Assembly (NCBI RefSeq): GCF_026000575.1
Contig: NZ_AP026910.1
Coordinates: 186,001 to 250,000 of the forward strand
DNA: 64,000 nt
Direction of reading: 5' to 3'
DNA from: Rhodoluna sp. KAS3
GTDB taxonomy: Bacteria > Actinomycetota > Actinomycetes > Actinomycetales > Microbacteriaceae
The notes under the pieces are model-generated. The model made no database searches. It was given only the letters and a program-made list of their open reading frames with translations, and was not told where the DNA came from. Within the stretch, counting starts at the first letter, position 1; each line of letters opens with the position of its first letter. This document shows, piece after piece, positions 28,612-37,978 of the stretch. Position numbers and translations under genes: made by a program.

Positions 28612-29616
28612 CTAACGCCCTGCAGGAATAAACCCAATTCGGTCATAAACAATTCCCAAGGTCTTCTCAGCAAGTTCATTTGCCTTGGCTGCACCCTGTG
28701 CCAAAAGGCGGTCCAGTTCGGCAGGGTCTGTCAAAAGCTCATTTGCCCGAGTGCGAATAGGTTCTACCGCGCCCAAGACCACCTCGGCTACTTCGCCCTT
28801 CAGGTCTCCGTAACCCTTGCCATCAAAGTGGGCAACGAGAGAATCGATGCTCTGGCCTGAAATTGCAGAGTGAATTCCCAACAGGTTCGAAACACCTGGT
28901 TTGGTTTCGCGATCAAAGCGCACGACGCCATCGTTGTCAGTAACTGCGCTCTTGATCTTCTTCAGAATCACGTTCGACTCATCCATGATGTTGACTAGGC
29001 CCTTTGGGTCACCAGACTTCGACATCTTGGCCTCAGGGTTTTGCAAGTCGTAAATCTTTGCAGTCTCTTTGAGAATTACCGCTTCTGGAATCACAAAGGT
29101 CTCGCCGAATCTTGAGTTGAATCGGTTAGCCAGGTCACGGGTTAGTTCTAGGTGCTGTCGCTGGTCCTCGCCAACTGGCACTGCCTTTGGCTGATACAGC
29201 AGGATGTCGGCTGCCTGTAGGACCGGATAGGTAAACAGGCCCACCGATGCTGAATCGGCACCGTTCTTTTGTGACTTGTCTTTGAACTGAGTCATTCGGC
29301 CGGCCTCGCCAAAACCGGTAAGCGTCATGAGTACCCAGGCCAACTGAGCGTGGGCCGGAACATGTGACTGAACAAACAGCGCCGACTTATTTTCATCGAT
29401 GCCTGCGGCTAGGTACTGTGCCGCTGTGACACGAGTGTTCTGGCGCAACTGGGCAGGGTCCTGCGGAACCGTGATGGCGTGCAGGTCAACCACGCAGTAG
29501 AAAGCGTTGTAGTCATCCTGCATCTTGGTCCAGTTGACCAAAGCACCCAGATAATTTCCGAGGTGAAGAGATCCAGCCGATGGCTGCATTCCAGAGAGCA
29601 GGTTTGGTTTAGTCAT
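28612..29616 (-). CDS. trpS: Tryptophanyl-tRNA synthetase
   Basis: A class I aminoacyl-tRNA synthetase of 334 residues that charges tRNA-Trp. The HIGH-type motif appears as [12 protein letters not shown], and the KMSKS loop is exact ([13 protein letters not shown]). [18 protein letters not shown] is the conserved dimer and ATP region of TrpRS. It lies downstream of the exonuclease gene on the same strand, separated by 42 bases. Confidence 0.97.
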   Translation of the reverse strand: MTKPNLLSGMQPSAGSLHLGNYLGALVNWTKMQDDYNAFYCVVDLHAITVPQDPAQLRQNTRVTAAQYLAAGIDENKSALFVQSHVPAHAQLAWVLMTLTGFGEAGRMTQFKDKSQKNGADSASVGLFTYPVLQAADILLYQPKAVPVGEDQRQHLELTRDLANRFNSRFGETFVIPEAVILKETAKIYDLQNPEAKMSKSGDPKGLVNIMDESNVILKKIKSAVTDNDGVVRFDRETKPGVSNLLGIHSAISGQSIDSLVAHFDGKGYGDLKGEVAEVVLGAVEPIRTRANELLTDPAELDRLLAQGAAKANELAEKTLGIVYDRIGFIPAGR

Positions 29617-29658
29617 AGGGACAAGTTTAGACGAGCGCCCAGAGCGCTTAGGGAGAGG

Positions 29659-30474
29659 CTAAATGGCGTAGTCAACAACCACAGGGGAGTGGTCGGTCCA
29701 GCGAGTGTCATACGAAGCGGCTCGGTGCACTAGGTAGTTGCTGGCACCCGCAGCTAGGGCTGGGGTTGCTAGGTGGTAGTCAATTCTCCAGCCGGCATCA
29801 GTGTCGAACGCCTGTCCTCGGTATGACCACCAGGTGTATGGGCCAGCCACATCTGGGTGAGCGGCACGGCCAACATCAACCCAGCCCTGCTCGCCCATCA
29901 TGGTGTCAAAATAGGCACGCTCCGCCGGCAAAAAGCCTGCGTTTTTGAGGTTGCCTTTCCAGTTCTTGATGTCCAGCTCGGTGTGCCCAACATTTAGGTC
30001 GCCAACCACAACAGCCTTGGCGCCCGAGGTAATTAGGTCATTCATTCGGCTGGTCATGGCCTCAAGAAACTTGTACTTTTCAACTTGCTTTGGGGTGTCA
30101 ACCTCGCCCGAGTGCACGTAGGTGCTGATCACGGTAATCGGGGTGCCATCGATGTCAAAGTCCGCCTCAAGCCAACGGCCGGCTGAATCAAAGTCATCTG
30201 GGCCCAACTCGGTGCGGTGGGCAATCGGTGCAATTTTGCTCACAATGGCAACGCCGGCGCGGCCCTTTGCGCTGGCCGCGTCGTGCAAAAAGTGCCAGCT
30301 GCCGTTTGCCGGTGGGTTGGCTTCAAATAGCTCGACCAGGTCTTTGGTCTCGGCGCGCACCTCTTGAAGTGCAATTACATCGATGTCTTGGTTGGCAGCC
30401 AACCAGTCGGCCATGCCTTTCTTGAAGGCAGCGCGAACACCGTTGACGTTTACCGTCGCAACTTTCAGTGACAC
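29659..30474 (-). CDS. xth: Exodeoxyribonuclease III / AP endonuclease
   Basis: A 271-residue EEP-superfamily nuclease for base-excision repair. Starts with GTG. Motifs: VATVNVNGVRAA at the N-terminus, IALQEVRAE with the metal-binding Glu, STYVHSGE, VVGDLNVGHTELD with the catalytic Asp-Asn pair, and the terminal RIDYHLA plus WTDHSPVVVDY, which carries the catalytic His. It lies 3 bases from the sdhB stop, so it is probably transcribed from the succinate dehydrogenase promoter. Confidence 0.95.
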   Translation of the reverse strand: MSLKVATVNVNGVRAAFKKGMADWLAANQDIDVIALQEVRAETKDLVELFEANPPANGSWHFLHDAASAKGRAGVAIVSKIAPIAHRTELGPDDFDSAGRWLEADFDIDGTPITVISTYVHSGEVDTPKQVEKYKFLEAMTSRMNDLITSGAKAVVVGDLNVGHTELDIKNWKGNLKNAGFLPAERAYFDTMMGEQGWVDVGRAAHPDVAGPYTWWSYRGQAFDTDAGWRIDYHLATPALAAGASNYLVHRAASYDTRWTDHSPVVVDYAI

Positions 30475-30477
30475 AGG

Positions 30478-31236
30478 TTACGGCTTGCCGCGAAGAATGG
30501 CCTGCTTGACCTCAGCGATAGCCTTGGTCACCTCGATGCCGCGAGGGCAAGCCTCGGTGCAGTTGAAGGTGGTGCGGCAGCGCCAGACGCCCTCTTTGTC
30601 GTTCAAGATGTCGATGCGGACATCGGCAGCCTCGTCACGAGAGTCAAAGATAAAGCGGTGTGCGTTCACAATCGCAGCTGGACCAAAGTACTGACCATCG
30701 GTCCAGAAGACTGGGCAAGATGTGGTGCAGGCCGCGCAAAGAATGCACTTGGTGGTGTCCTCAAACTTTGAGTGCTCGGCTGCGCTCTGTAGGCGCTCCT
30801 TTTCAGGGTTGTCGCTGGCAATCAAGAATGGCTTGATGTCGCGGTATGCCTGGTAGAACGGGTTCATGTCTACAACTAGGTCTTTTTCGACCTCTAGACC
30901 CTTGATTGGCTCAACGTAAATTGGCTGAGTGATGTCAAGGTCCTTGATCAGCGTCTTGCAGGCAAGGCGGTTACGGCCGTTGATGCGCATTGCATCAGAA
31001 CCACAAACACCGTGGGCGCATGAGCGGCGGAAGGTTAGCGAACCATCCATCTCCCACTTGATCTTGTGCAGGGCGTCAAGCACGCGGTCGGTGCCGTGAA
31101 CCTGAACGTCAAAGTCCTGCCAGCGCGCTTCTTGACCATCTTCAGGGTTGTAGCGGCGAACAAATAGGGTTACCTGAAAAGACGGAACAGCGCCCATCTC
31201 TTCGAAAGCGGTTGGGGTGTTAGCTGCCTCAGTCAT
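30478..31236 (-). CDS. sdhB: Succinate dehydrogenase iron-sulfur subunit
   Basis: The electron-transfer subunit that links SdhA to the quinone site. 252 residues. The N-terminal ferredoxin domain shows FRRSCAHGVCGSDAMRINGRNRLAC (2Fe-2S ligands; quoted by its Cys landmarks). The C-terminal domain has CILCAACTTSCPV and CTEACPRGIEV for the 4Fe-4S and 3Fe-4S clusters. It shares one base with the sdhA stop. Confidence 0.96.
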   Translation of the reverse strand: MTEAANTPTAFEEMGAVPSFQVTLFVRRYNPEDGQEARWQDFDVQVHGTDRVLDALHKIKWEMDGSLTFRRSCAHGVCGSDAMRINGRNRLACKTLIKDLDITQPIYVEPIKGLEVEKDLVVDMNPFYQAYRDIKPFLIASDNPEKERLQSAAEHSKFEDTTKCILCAACTTSCPVFWTDGQYFGPAAIVNAHRFIFDSRDEAADVRIDILNDKEGVWRCRTTFNCTEACPRGIEVTKAIAEVKQAILRGKP

Positions 31237-33017
31237 TAGTACTTACGCTCCATTGGCTGGTAGTTAGTAATCGTGACTGGTTTCCAGTCGATCTTGATGT
31301 TGTCGCCCGGCTTTTTAGCTGGCTTGTCGGTCAAGTAGGCCATTGAGTGAACCATGAACTTCTTGTCGTCACGAGTCTCGTAGTCTTCACGGAAGTGACC
31401 GCCGCGGCTTTCACGACGTTCACGTGAGGTGAATGCCAAAACCTCAGCAAGGTCAAGCAAGAATCCAAGTTCAATAGCTTCAAGCAGGTCGGTGTTAAAG
31501 CGCTGACCCTTGTCTTGAACTGCGATGTTCTCGTAGCGCACGCGAAGCTCGGCGATCTTGTCGAGTGCCTCGTTTAGAGACTCCTCGGTGCGATACACCT
31601 GAGCGTTCTTGTCCATGGTGTCCTGCAGCTCCTTGCGAAGTACAGCTACCTTTTCGGTGCCCTTTGAGTTGCGAACCTTCTCGATCATCGAGATGACCTC
31701 GTCGGCAGCGTTGGCAGGAACATCGACGTGCTTTGCAGTCTTGGCGTATTCAACCGCTGCGATACCGGCGCGCTTACCGAAGACGTTGATGTCAAGGAGC
31801 GAGTTGGTGCCGAGGCGGTTTGCGCCGTGAACTGATACACAGGCGCATTCACCAGCCGCGTAAAGGCCTGGCACAACGGTCTTGTTGTCGCGAAGAACCT
31901 CTGCCTGCACGTTGGTCGGGATTCCACCCATTGCGTAGTGAGCAGTTGGGAACACTGGAACCGGCTCGGTGTAAGGCTCAACACCCAAGTAGGTGCGGGC
32001 AAACTCGGTGATGTCCGGCAGTTTCTCATCGATGACTGCAGGTGGCAGGTGAGTTAGGTCAAGTAGAACGTAATCTTTGTTTGGTCCAGCACCGCGACCC
32101 TCACGAACCTCGTTGGCCATTGCGCGAGCAACCATGTCTCGCGGAGCAAGGTCCTTGATGGTCGGTGCATAGCGCTCCATAAAGCGCTCGCCAGATGAGT
32201 TGCGAAGGATTCCACCCTCACCTCGGGCTGCTTCAGAAAGCAAGATGCCCAGTCCGGCAAGGCCGGTCGGGTGGAACTGGTAGAACTCCATGTCCTCAAG
32301 CGGAAGACCCTTGCGGTAGATGATGCCAACGCCATCACCGGTCAGGGTGTGCGCGTTTGAAGTGGTCTTGAAGATCTTGCCAAAGCCACCGGTTGCAAAG
32401 ATGATGCTCTTGCCCTGGAATACGTGAATCTCGCCGGTGGCAAGTTCGTAAGCCACAACAGCCGATGGGCGCTCTTCGCCGTCAACCTTGTTCATGACTA
32501 GGTCCAGAACATAGAACTCGTTGTAGAACTCAATGCCCAGCTTGACGCAGTTCTGGTAGAGGGTCTGAAGAATCATGTGACCGGTGCGGTCGGCTGCGTA
32601 GCATGAGCGGCGGACCGGAGCCTTGCCGTGGTCACGGGTGTGGCCACCGAAGCGGCGCTGGTCAATCTTGCCGTCTGGAGTGCGGTTGAAAGGTAGACCC
32701 ATGTTCTCTAGGTCGATAACTGCCTGAACTGACTCTTTAGCAAGAATCTCAGCAGCGTCCTGGTCAACCAGGTAGTCGCCACCCTTGACGGTGTCAAAGG
32801 TGTGCCATTCCCAACTGTCCTCTTCAACGTTAGCTAGGGCTGCGGCCATTCCGCCCTGAGCTGCACCAGTGTGCGAGCGGGTAGGAAACAGCTTGGAGAT
32901 AACCGCGGTCTTGGCGTGTGGCCCAGCCTCGATGGCTGCACGCATGCCAGCGCCACCGGCGCCAACAATCACAACGTCGTACTGGTAGTGGTGAACCTTT
33001 GGAGTTGCGCTAGACAA
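31236..33017 (-). CDS. sdhA: Succinate dehydrogenase flavoprotein subunit
   Basis: The 593-residue catalytic subunit that oxidises succinate to fumarate with covalent FAD. The dinucleotide fold is [18 protein letters not shown]. The FAD-linking His lies in [16 protein letters not shown]. Other landmarks are FHPTG, the catalytic RGEGGILRN-style loop, [13 protein letters not shown] and the [13 protein letters not shown] segment. It belongs to the sdhC-D-A-B operon; the rib operon nearby makes its cofactor. Confidence 0.97.
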   Translation of the reverse strand: MSSATPKVHHYQYDVVIVGAGGAGMRAAIEAGPHAKTAVISKLFPTRSHTGAAQGGMAAALANVEEDSWEWHTFDTVKGGDYLVDQDAAEILAKESVQAVIDLENMGLPFNRTPDGKIDQRRFGGHTRDHGKAPVRRSCYAADRTGHMILQTLYQNCVKLGIEFYNEFYVLDLVMNKVDGEERPSAVVAYELATGEIHVFQGKSIIFATGGFGKIFKTTSNAHTLTGDGVGIIYRKGLPLEDMEFYQFHPTGLAGLGILLSEAARGEGGILRNSSGERFMERYAPTIKDLAPRDMVARAMANEVREGRGAGPNKDYVLLDLTHLPPAVIDEKLPDITEFARTYLGVEPYTEPVPVFPTAHYAMGGIPTNVQAEVLRDNKTVVPGLYAAGECACVSVHGANRLGTNSLLDINVFGKRAGIAAVEYAKTAKHVDVPANAADEVISMIEKVRNSKGTEKVAVLRKELQDTMDKNAQVYRTEESLNEALDKIAELRVRYENIAVQDKGQRFNTDLLEAIELGFLLDLAEVLAFTSRERRESRGGHFREDYETRDDKKFMVHSMAYLTDKPAKKPGDNIKIDWKPVTITNYQPMERKY

Positions 33018-33036
33018 TTTATAGATTCCTTTGGGG

Positions 33037-33477
33037 CTACTTTGCCGAACAGAAAGATGGAAGAAGCTCTGCAGCGGCGCCTGCAGGGCATGGGTCGAAG
33101 GTGAAGACCACCAGAGTGCCCAGAACTACAAGAACTGCACAAACTGCCCATAGAGAGGTAACCAAAACCTTGCGAGTTGATTCCTTCGAGGTGTAGTCGT
33201 TCACAATCGTGCGCATACCGTTGGTGCCGTGAATCATGGCTAGCCAAAGCATGGCTAGGTCCCAAACCTTCCAGAATGGGTCTGACCACTTGCCGCCTAC
33301 GAAAGCAAAGTCAATGGCCTTGATGCCTTCACCTAAAAAGAGGTTGGTGAATAGGTGGCCAAAAATCAGGATGACCAACAGCACACCAGAGGCACGCATG
33401 TAGAGCCAGCCGTACTTCTCGAGGTTGGCTTGGTTGCGGTTACGAGGAGCGCGTGGTTGCTCGATTACTACAGACAT
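33037..33477 (-). CDS. sdhD: Succinate dehydrogenase membrane anchor subunit
   Basis: The start at 33477 is chosen because AAGGAGTAGCGAA precedes it; the frame runs further upstream into sdhC without support. The 146-residue protein has three helices (about 35-54, 75-92 and 104-125). The conserved haem/quinone region includes [18 protein letters not shown], which carries the His ligand. It is located between sdhC and sdhA. Confidence 0.9.
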   Translation of the reverse strand: MSVVIEQPRAPRNRNQANLEKYGWLYMRASGVLLVILIFGHLFTNLFLGEGIKAIDFAFVGGKWSDPFWKVWDLAMLWLAMIHGTNGMRTIVNDYTSKESTRKVLVTSLWAVCAVLVVLGTLVVFTFDPCPAGAAAELLPSFCSAK

Positions 33478-33488
33478 TTCGCTACTCC

Positions 33489-33863
33489 TTAACCGAATAC
33501 GTGAGATAGGTGACGAGGGGCAAAGCCGATGAAGGTCAGAGCAGCTAGGGCAACAACCACCCAAAACATGACGTTCTGGTACTTGACGCCCTTGCGCCAG
33601 AAGTCAATCAAGATGACTCGAAGGCCATTGAGAGCGTGGAACAGGATGGCGGCTACCAGGCCAAGTTCTGCGACACCGATTAGTGGAGTCTTGTAGGTGG
33701 CGATAACCGCATTGTAAGCCTCTGGGCTCAATCGCACGAGCGCGGTGTCAAGAATGTGAACGAGCAAGAAAAAGAAAATTGCAACTCCGGTGATGCGGTG
33801 CAGCACCCAAGACCACATTCCAACTTTTCCCCGATACAAAGTACCTGCTGGCATTGACGGCAC
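33489..33863 (-). CDS. sdhC: Succinate dehydrogenase cytochrome b556 subunit
   Basis: The GTG at 33863 is preceded by CCAGGAGGATTTTC, a near-perfect ribosome site, and gives the family start (V)PSMPAGTLYRGKVGMWSWVLHR. The rest is a three-helix membrane protein of 124 residues with the SdhC signature HRITGVAIFFFLLVHILDTAL (shown by HRITG and LVHILD) and the haem-region HALNGLRVILIDF. It is the promoter-proximal gene of the sdh operon, divergent from the manC gene with about 110 bases between them. Confidence 0.92.
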   Translation of the reverse strand: MPSMPAGTLYRGKVGMWSWVLHRITGVAIFFFLLVHILDTALVRLSPEAYNAVIATYKTPLIGVAELGLVAAILFHALNGLRVILIDFWRKGVKYQNVMFWVVVALAALTFIGFAPRHLSHVFG

Positions 33864-33975
33864 GAAAATCCTCCTGGATTGGCGTTTTTCTGAAAAGAAA
33901 ATTCGGTTTAAGTCTACGCCCATTGACAGCCTGCCCTCGCCGATTAACGCCCAGTCGGCTAGGGTTTTGATTGTT

Positions 33976-35094
33976 ATGGGCATTCAGCGAGATCCAATTG
34001 ATCGATTCTTCAGCATCATTCCTGCCGGCGGCATCGGAAGTCGGCTTTGGCCGCTCTCACGTGCCTCGGCCCCTAAGTTTCTCCACGACCTAACCGGCTC
34101 TGGTCAAACTCTCCTTCAGGACACCTGGGATCGACTAACTCCGATTGCCGGCCGCGACCGCATCTTGGTGGTAACCGGCAAGGTGCACAAGTCTGCGGTT
34201 CTAGAGCAAATCGAAGATTTGTCTACCGAGAACCTGGTCCTCGAGCTTTCACCTAAAGACTCAACGGCAGCCATTGCGCTCGCGGCAGCGATTTTGATGA
34301 AGCGCGAGCCAGACGTAATTATTGGATCTTTCGCTGCCGACCACGTGATCAACGAAGACGAGCTTTTTCGAGCCACCGTTCGCGAGGCAGTTGAGGTTGC
34401 CGCTACTGGCAAGATTGTGACCATCGGCATCGAACCAACCGAGCCATCGGTGGGTTTTGGATACATCAAGTCCGGTGAATCATTGAACCTAGCGTCGGCA
34501 CCGAATGCTCGAAACGTAGTCAAGTTTGTTGAGAAGCCAAACATTGCCAAGGCTCGCAAATATGTAGAGTCTGGCGAGTACCTGTGGAACGCCGGCATGT
34601 TTATTGCCCCGGCATCGGTGTTGCTCGAGCAGCTCCAAAAATCAGAATCAGAACTTCACGCTGCCATCCTGGCTATGGCGGATGCCTGGGACACCGATGA
34701 CCGCAAGGCATCGCTAGAGAAAATTTGGCCGAAGCTCAAGAAGGTTGCCATCGATTATTCGGTTGCCGAGCCTGCAGCTGCAGCCGGCTTGGTTGCCGTA
34801 GTTCCGGCAACCTTTACCTGGCACGATGTCGGCGACTTTGCCGCCATTGCCGAACTGCAGTCTCAGGGTCGCCGCGGCAACCTTGCGGTATTGGGCAACG
34901 CCAAGGTCCTAGCTGATTCATCCAGCGGCATCCTGGTCAGTGACACCGATCGTCTGATTGCACTAATCGGTGTTGAAGACATCATTGTGGTTGACACACC
35001 CGACGCGCTTTTGGTTACCACCAAGGAGCACGCTCAGCGAGTCAAGAGTTTGGTTGACGCACTCAAGGCAACCGGGCACTCAGACGTTCTTTAG
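33976..35094 (+). CDS. manC: Mannose-1-phosphate guanylyltransferase
   Basis: Makes GDP-mannose from mannose-1-phosphate and GTP for cell-wall glycans. The ATG at 33976 is preferred: the frame extends upstream into sdhC but the conserved region begins here. 372 residues. The nucleotidyltransferase signature is IIPAGGIGSRLWPLSR, followed by PKFL, the FAADHVI segment, FVEKPN and WNAGMFI. The C-terminal region ends with a short left-handed helix part (VLADSSSGILVSDTDRLIAL). The phosphomannomutase-like gene at 43.9-45.6 kb could supply its substrate. Confidence 0.9.
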   Translation: MGIQRDPIDRFFSIIPAGGIGSRLWPLSRASAPKFLHDLTGSGQTLLQDTWDRLTPIAGRDRILVVTGKVHKSAVLEQIEDLSTENLVLELSPKDSTAAIALAAAILMKREPDVIIGSFAADHVINEDELFRATVREAVEVAATGKIVTIGIEPTEPSVGFGYIKSGESLNLASAPNARNVVKFVEKPNIAKARKYVESGEYLWNAGMFIAPASVLLEQLQKSESELHAAILAMADAWDTDDRKASLEKIWPKLKKVAIDYSVAEPAAAAGLVAVVPATFTWHDVGDFAAIAELQSQGRRGNLAVLGNAKVLADSSSGILVSDTDRLIALIGVEDIIVVDTPDALLVTTKEHAQRVKSLVDALKATGHSDVL

Positions 35095-35131
35095 TCCCGC
35101 TCGGGCTGCTGAAATATTCGGCTAACCGAAG

Positions 35132-35173
35132 AGTGATTGTTTCAAAATAGTTAAGTTTTCTAAACGAATCACT
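35132..35173. promoter_or_regulatory. Imperfect inverted repeat upstream of the nucleoside transporter operon
   Basis: AGTGATTGTTT and AAACGAATCACT mirror one another with a single unpaired base, separated by about 19 bases. A second short dyad, TGCCCTCCGAAGGGCA, lies at 35186-35201. Both are in the 166-base gap before the BMP lipoprotein gene. They could be an operator plus a leader hairpin, or the remains of the manC terminator. Ribosome site GGGAGGAATTCAA precedes the lipoprotein ATG. Confidence 0.4.
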
Positions 35174-35260
35174 TTGGCGTATCAATGCCCTCCGAAGGGC
35201 AATTAGGCTAGCAACGACGGCTCATGAAAGCCATGTGCCGATATTCCGGGAGGAATTCAA

Positions 35261-36340
35261 ATGAACAACAACATTCTTAAGGGTCTGGCGCTGGCTTCTG
35301 TTTCAGCACTAACCCTTGCTGGTTGCGCCGCTGCCCCTGCAGAGCCATCAGCAGAACCAGTTGACTTCAAGGCTTGCATGGTCTCAGACCAGGGTGGTTT
35401 TGACGACGGTTCATTCAACGAAGAGGCATACAACGGCCTAAAGAAGGCAATTGCTGTTCTTGGCGTTCAGTCAGCTGAGGCCCAGTCAGCCTCAGACGCA
35501 GACTTCCAGCCGAACGTTGACGCCATGGTTGCCGAAGGTTGCGACTTGGTTGTAAATGTCGGTTTTGCACTAGGCGCGGCTACTGACAAGGCATCTGCAG
35601 CAAACCCAGACGTGAACTTCGCACTTGTTGACGAAAAGCTAGTTAACGCTGACTTTAGCTACCGACCAGTCGACAACGTTAAGCCACTTTTGTTTGACAC
35701 TGCAGAGGCTGCATTCCTGGCAGGTTACGTTGCAGCTGCAACCACTCAGACCGGCAAGGTAGCTACCTTCGGTGGCGCTAACTACCCATCTGTAACCATC
35801 TTCATGGATGGCTTCAAGCAGGGTGTTGCATACTACAACGAGGCAAAGGGTACCTCAGTTGAGGTTCTTGGAGCCGAGGGTGACGACCGTTCAAAGTGGA
35901 CCATGACCGGTGACTTCCAAGACGTTGCCAAGGGCAAGACAGTTTCTGCCAACTTCATCAAGCAGGGTGCAGATATCATCCTTCCTGTTGCAGGTCCAGT
36001 AGGTCTTGGTGCAGGTCAGGCAGCCCTTGATGCTGAAGGCGTTTACGTTATCGGTGTTGACACCGACTGGTACACAAACCCTAAGTTCGACGAGTTCAAG
36101 TCACTGATCTTGACCTCAATCCAGAAGAACATGAGCGTTGCAATCTTTGAGACCATCGAAGAGGCCCTAAACGGCAACTTCGCCGGCGGCGAGGCTCTTT
36201 ACGTTGGAACTCTAGAGAACGACGGTGTGGGCATTGCTCCAGAGCACGATGCTGCATGGTCTGCTGGTCTAGCTGATGAAGTTGCTGCTCTTGAGGCTGC
36301 AATCATCGCTGGCGATGTAGAAGTGACCTCTGAGTACTAA
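35261..36340 (+). CDS. BMP family nucleoside-binding lipoprotein
   Basis: The substrate-binding protein of an ABC importer. 359 residues with a lipoprotein signal: MNNNILKGLALASVSALT, lipobox LAGC and Cys21, then a Pro/Glu/Ala linker. The mature fold shows the BMP/PnrA pattern, with FKACMVSDQGGFDDGSFNEEAYNGL at the N-terminus (landmarks DQGGFDDGSFN), VNVGFALGAAT and GVDTDWY. Ligands in this family are purine or pyrimidine nucleosides. A terminator hairpin follows before the ATPase gene, so this gene may be transcribed in excess over the rest of the operon, as is usual for binding proteins. Confidence 0.92.
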   Translation: MNNNILKGLALASVSALTLAGCAAAPAEPSAEPVDFKACMVSDQGGFDDGSFNEEAYNGLKKAIAVLGVQSAEAQSASDADFQPNVDAMVAEGCDLVVNVGFALGAATDKASAANPDVNFALVDEKLVNADFSYRPVDNVKPLLFDTAEAAFLAGYVAAATTQTGKVATFGGANYPSVTIFMDGFKQGVAYYNEAKGTSVEVLGAEGDDRSKWTMTGDFQDVAKGKTVSANFIKQGADIILPVAGPVGLGAGQAALDAEGVYVIGVDTDWYTNPKFDEFKSLILTSIQKNMSVAIFETIEEALNGNFAGGEALYVGTLENDGVGIAPEHDAAWSAGLADEVAALEAAIIAGDVEVTSEY

Positions 36341-36360
36341 ATCGAAGTAAAAATCTAACG

Positions 36361-36399
36361 AAAGTTGGGGGTCGAGTATTCGGCCCCCAACTTTTTTAG
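36361..36399 (+). terminator. Intrinsic terminator or attenuating hairpin after the BMP gene
   Basis: AAAGTTGGGGGTCG, a short loop, and CGGCCCCCAACTTTTTTAGT. A 10-bp GC-rich stem with a T-run on its 3' side. It probably limits read-through into the ATPase and permease genes. Confidence 0.88.
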
Positions 36400-36472
36400 T
36401 CGGTCAGTTGGTTCAAATTGCCCAATTAGACTGAAAATCTGACGTGGATAACACGAAGAACTGAAACGGGAA

Positions 36473-37978
36473 ATGGCAATGAAGCTGGAACTCCGAGGCA
36501 TTACCAAACGCTTTGGCACCATGACTGCTAATGACAATGTGAACCTGGTCGCTGAACCAGGCCAAATTCACTGTCTACTTGGCGAAAACGGTGCTGGCAA
36601 ATCAACCCTGATGAACGTCCTTTACGGTTTGTATCAAGCCGATGGCGGAGACATCTTGATCGACGACAAGGTCGTTAAATTTTCTGGTCCGGGTGACGCG
36701 ATGGCAGCCGGCATTGGAATGGTGCACCAGCACTTCATGCTGATCCCAGTCTTTACCGTCGCCGAAAATGTGATTCTCGGTCACGAGCCAACTAAGTTTG
36801 GTGGCTTGCTAGACCTCGAGGCAGCGCGCAAGCAGGTGCGCGAAATTTCAGAACGCTTTGGTTTTGAAGTAGACCCAGATGCCATCGTTGGCGATCTTCC
36901 GGTCGGTGTTCAGCAGCGTGTAGAAATCATCAAGGCCCTGATGGGCGACGCTCAGGTTTTGGTTTTTGATGAGCCAACAGCGGTGCTCACCCCTCAAGAG
37001 ACCGATGAGTTGATGGCCATCATGAAGCAGCTGCGTGCCGAAGGCAAGGCAATTGTTTTCATCACTCACAAACTTCGTGAGGTAAAAGAAGTAGCCGACA
37101 AAATCACTGTGATTCGTCTTGGCAAGGTTGTCGGTGAGGCCGACCCAAAGGCCTCGGCCAACGAGTTGGCCTCGATGATGGTTGGTCGTGCCGTTGACCT
37201 CGATGTCGATAAGGGTGAACCAAAGCTTGGCAAGACCACCTTCAAAATCACCGGACTTTCGACCTGGAATCATGCTGGAACCAAGGTTCTTGATGACGTC
37301 AACCTAGAAATCCGCGAGGGTGAAATCTTGGTAATCGCCGGAGTTCAGGGCAACGGCCAGACTGAACTAACCGAGGCAATCATCGGTATGCACGGCCGCA
37401 CCACAGGATCGATTGAGCTCGATGGTAACCAGCTGATTGGCAAAAACGTCAAGCAGGTTCTCGACCTAGGTGTTGGTTTTGTTCCTGAGGACCGTACTGA
37501 AGACGGCCTCGTCGCCGACTTTACGATTGCCGAAAACCTGATGCTTGACCGCAGCGATCGCAAGCCATTTGCCAAGGGCATTAGCCTTCAGCTCAACTTC
37601 CTGAAGCAGTTCGCCGAAGAAAAGCTGAAGCAGTTCGACATTCGCGCGCAGAGCATCAATTCAAAGGCGTCAGAACTTTCGGGTGGAAACCAGCAGAAGG
37701 TGGTCTTGGCCCGCGAACTCGCCCGTGAGCTTCGTTTGCTTGTGGCCTCGCAGCCTACTCGTGGTTTGGACGTAGGTTCGATCGAGTTTGTTCACGAGCA
37801 AATCGTGGCAACTCGCGACAGCGGAATTCCGGTGCTGATTGTGGCAACCGAGCTCGATGAGGCAACTCAGCTGGGCGACCGCATCGCAGTTATGTACCGC
37901 GGCAAGGTGGTGGGCGTTGTGCCAGCCACAACTCCGCGTTCAGTTTTGGGTCAGATGATGGCAGGTATCAGCGCATGA
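36473..37978 (+). CDS. Nucleoside ABC transporter ATPase (two ATPase domains)
   Basis: 501 residues containing two fused ATPase domains. The first has Walker A GENGAGKSTLMNV, a degenerate signature (LPVGVQQRVEIIKAL) and Walker B VLVFDEPTAVLTP. The second has the weaker GVQGNGQTELTEAI in place of a P-loop Lys-Ser, a proper signature (LSGGNQQKVVLAREL) and Walker B-like LLVASQPTRGLDVG. This asymmetric pattern is the rule in RbsA/YufO-type importers. It overlaps the following permease gene by 4 bases. Confidence 0.93.
   Translation: MAMKLELRGITKRFGTMTANDNVNLVAEPGQIHCLLGENGAGKSTLMNVLYGLYQADGGDILIDDKVVKFSGPGDAMAAGIGMVHQHFMLIPVFTVAENVILGHEPTKFGGLLDLEAARKQVREISERFGFEVDPDAIVGDLPVGVQQRVEIIKALMGDAQVLVFDEPTAVLTPQETDELMAIMKQLRAEGKAIVFITHKLREVKEVADKITVIRLGKVVGEADPKASANELASMMVGRAVDLDVDKGEPKLGKTTFKITGLSTWNHAGTKVLDDVNLEIREGEILVIAGVQGNGQTELTEAIIGMHGRTTGSIELDGNQLIGKNVKQVLDLGVGFVPEDRTEDGLVADFTIAENLMLDRSDRKPFAKGISLQLNFLKQFAEEKLKQFDIRAQSINSKASELSGGNQQKVVLARELARELRLLVASQPTRGLDVGSIEFVHEQIVATRDSGIPVLIVATELDEATQLGDRIAVMYRGKVVGVVPATTPRSVLGQMMAGISA

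Noticed and set aside
37261-37400. Loss-of-function in the second ATPase domain of the nucleoside importer
   Set aside because: The weak P-loop (GVQGNGQTEL) is normal for the second half of RbsA/YufO-type ATPases.
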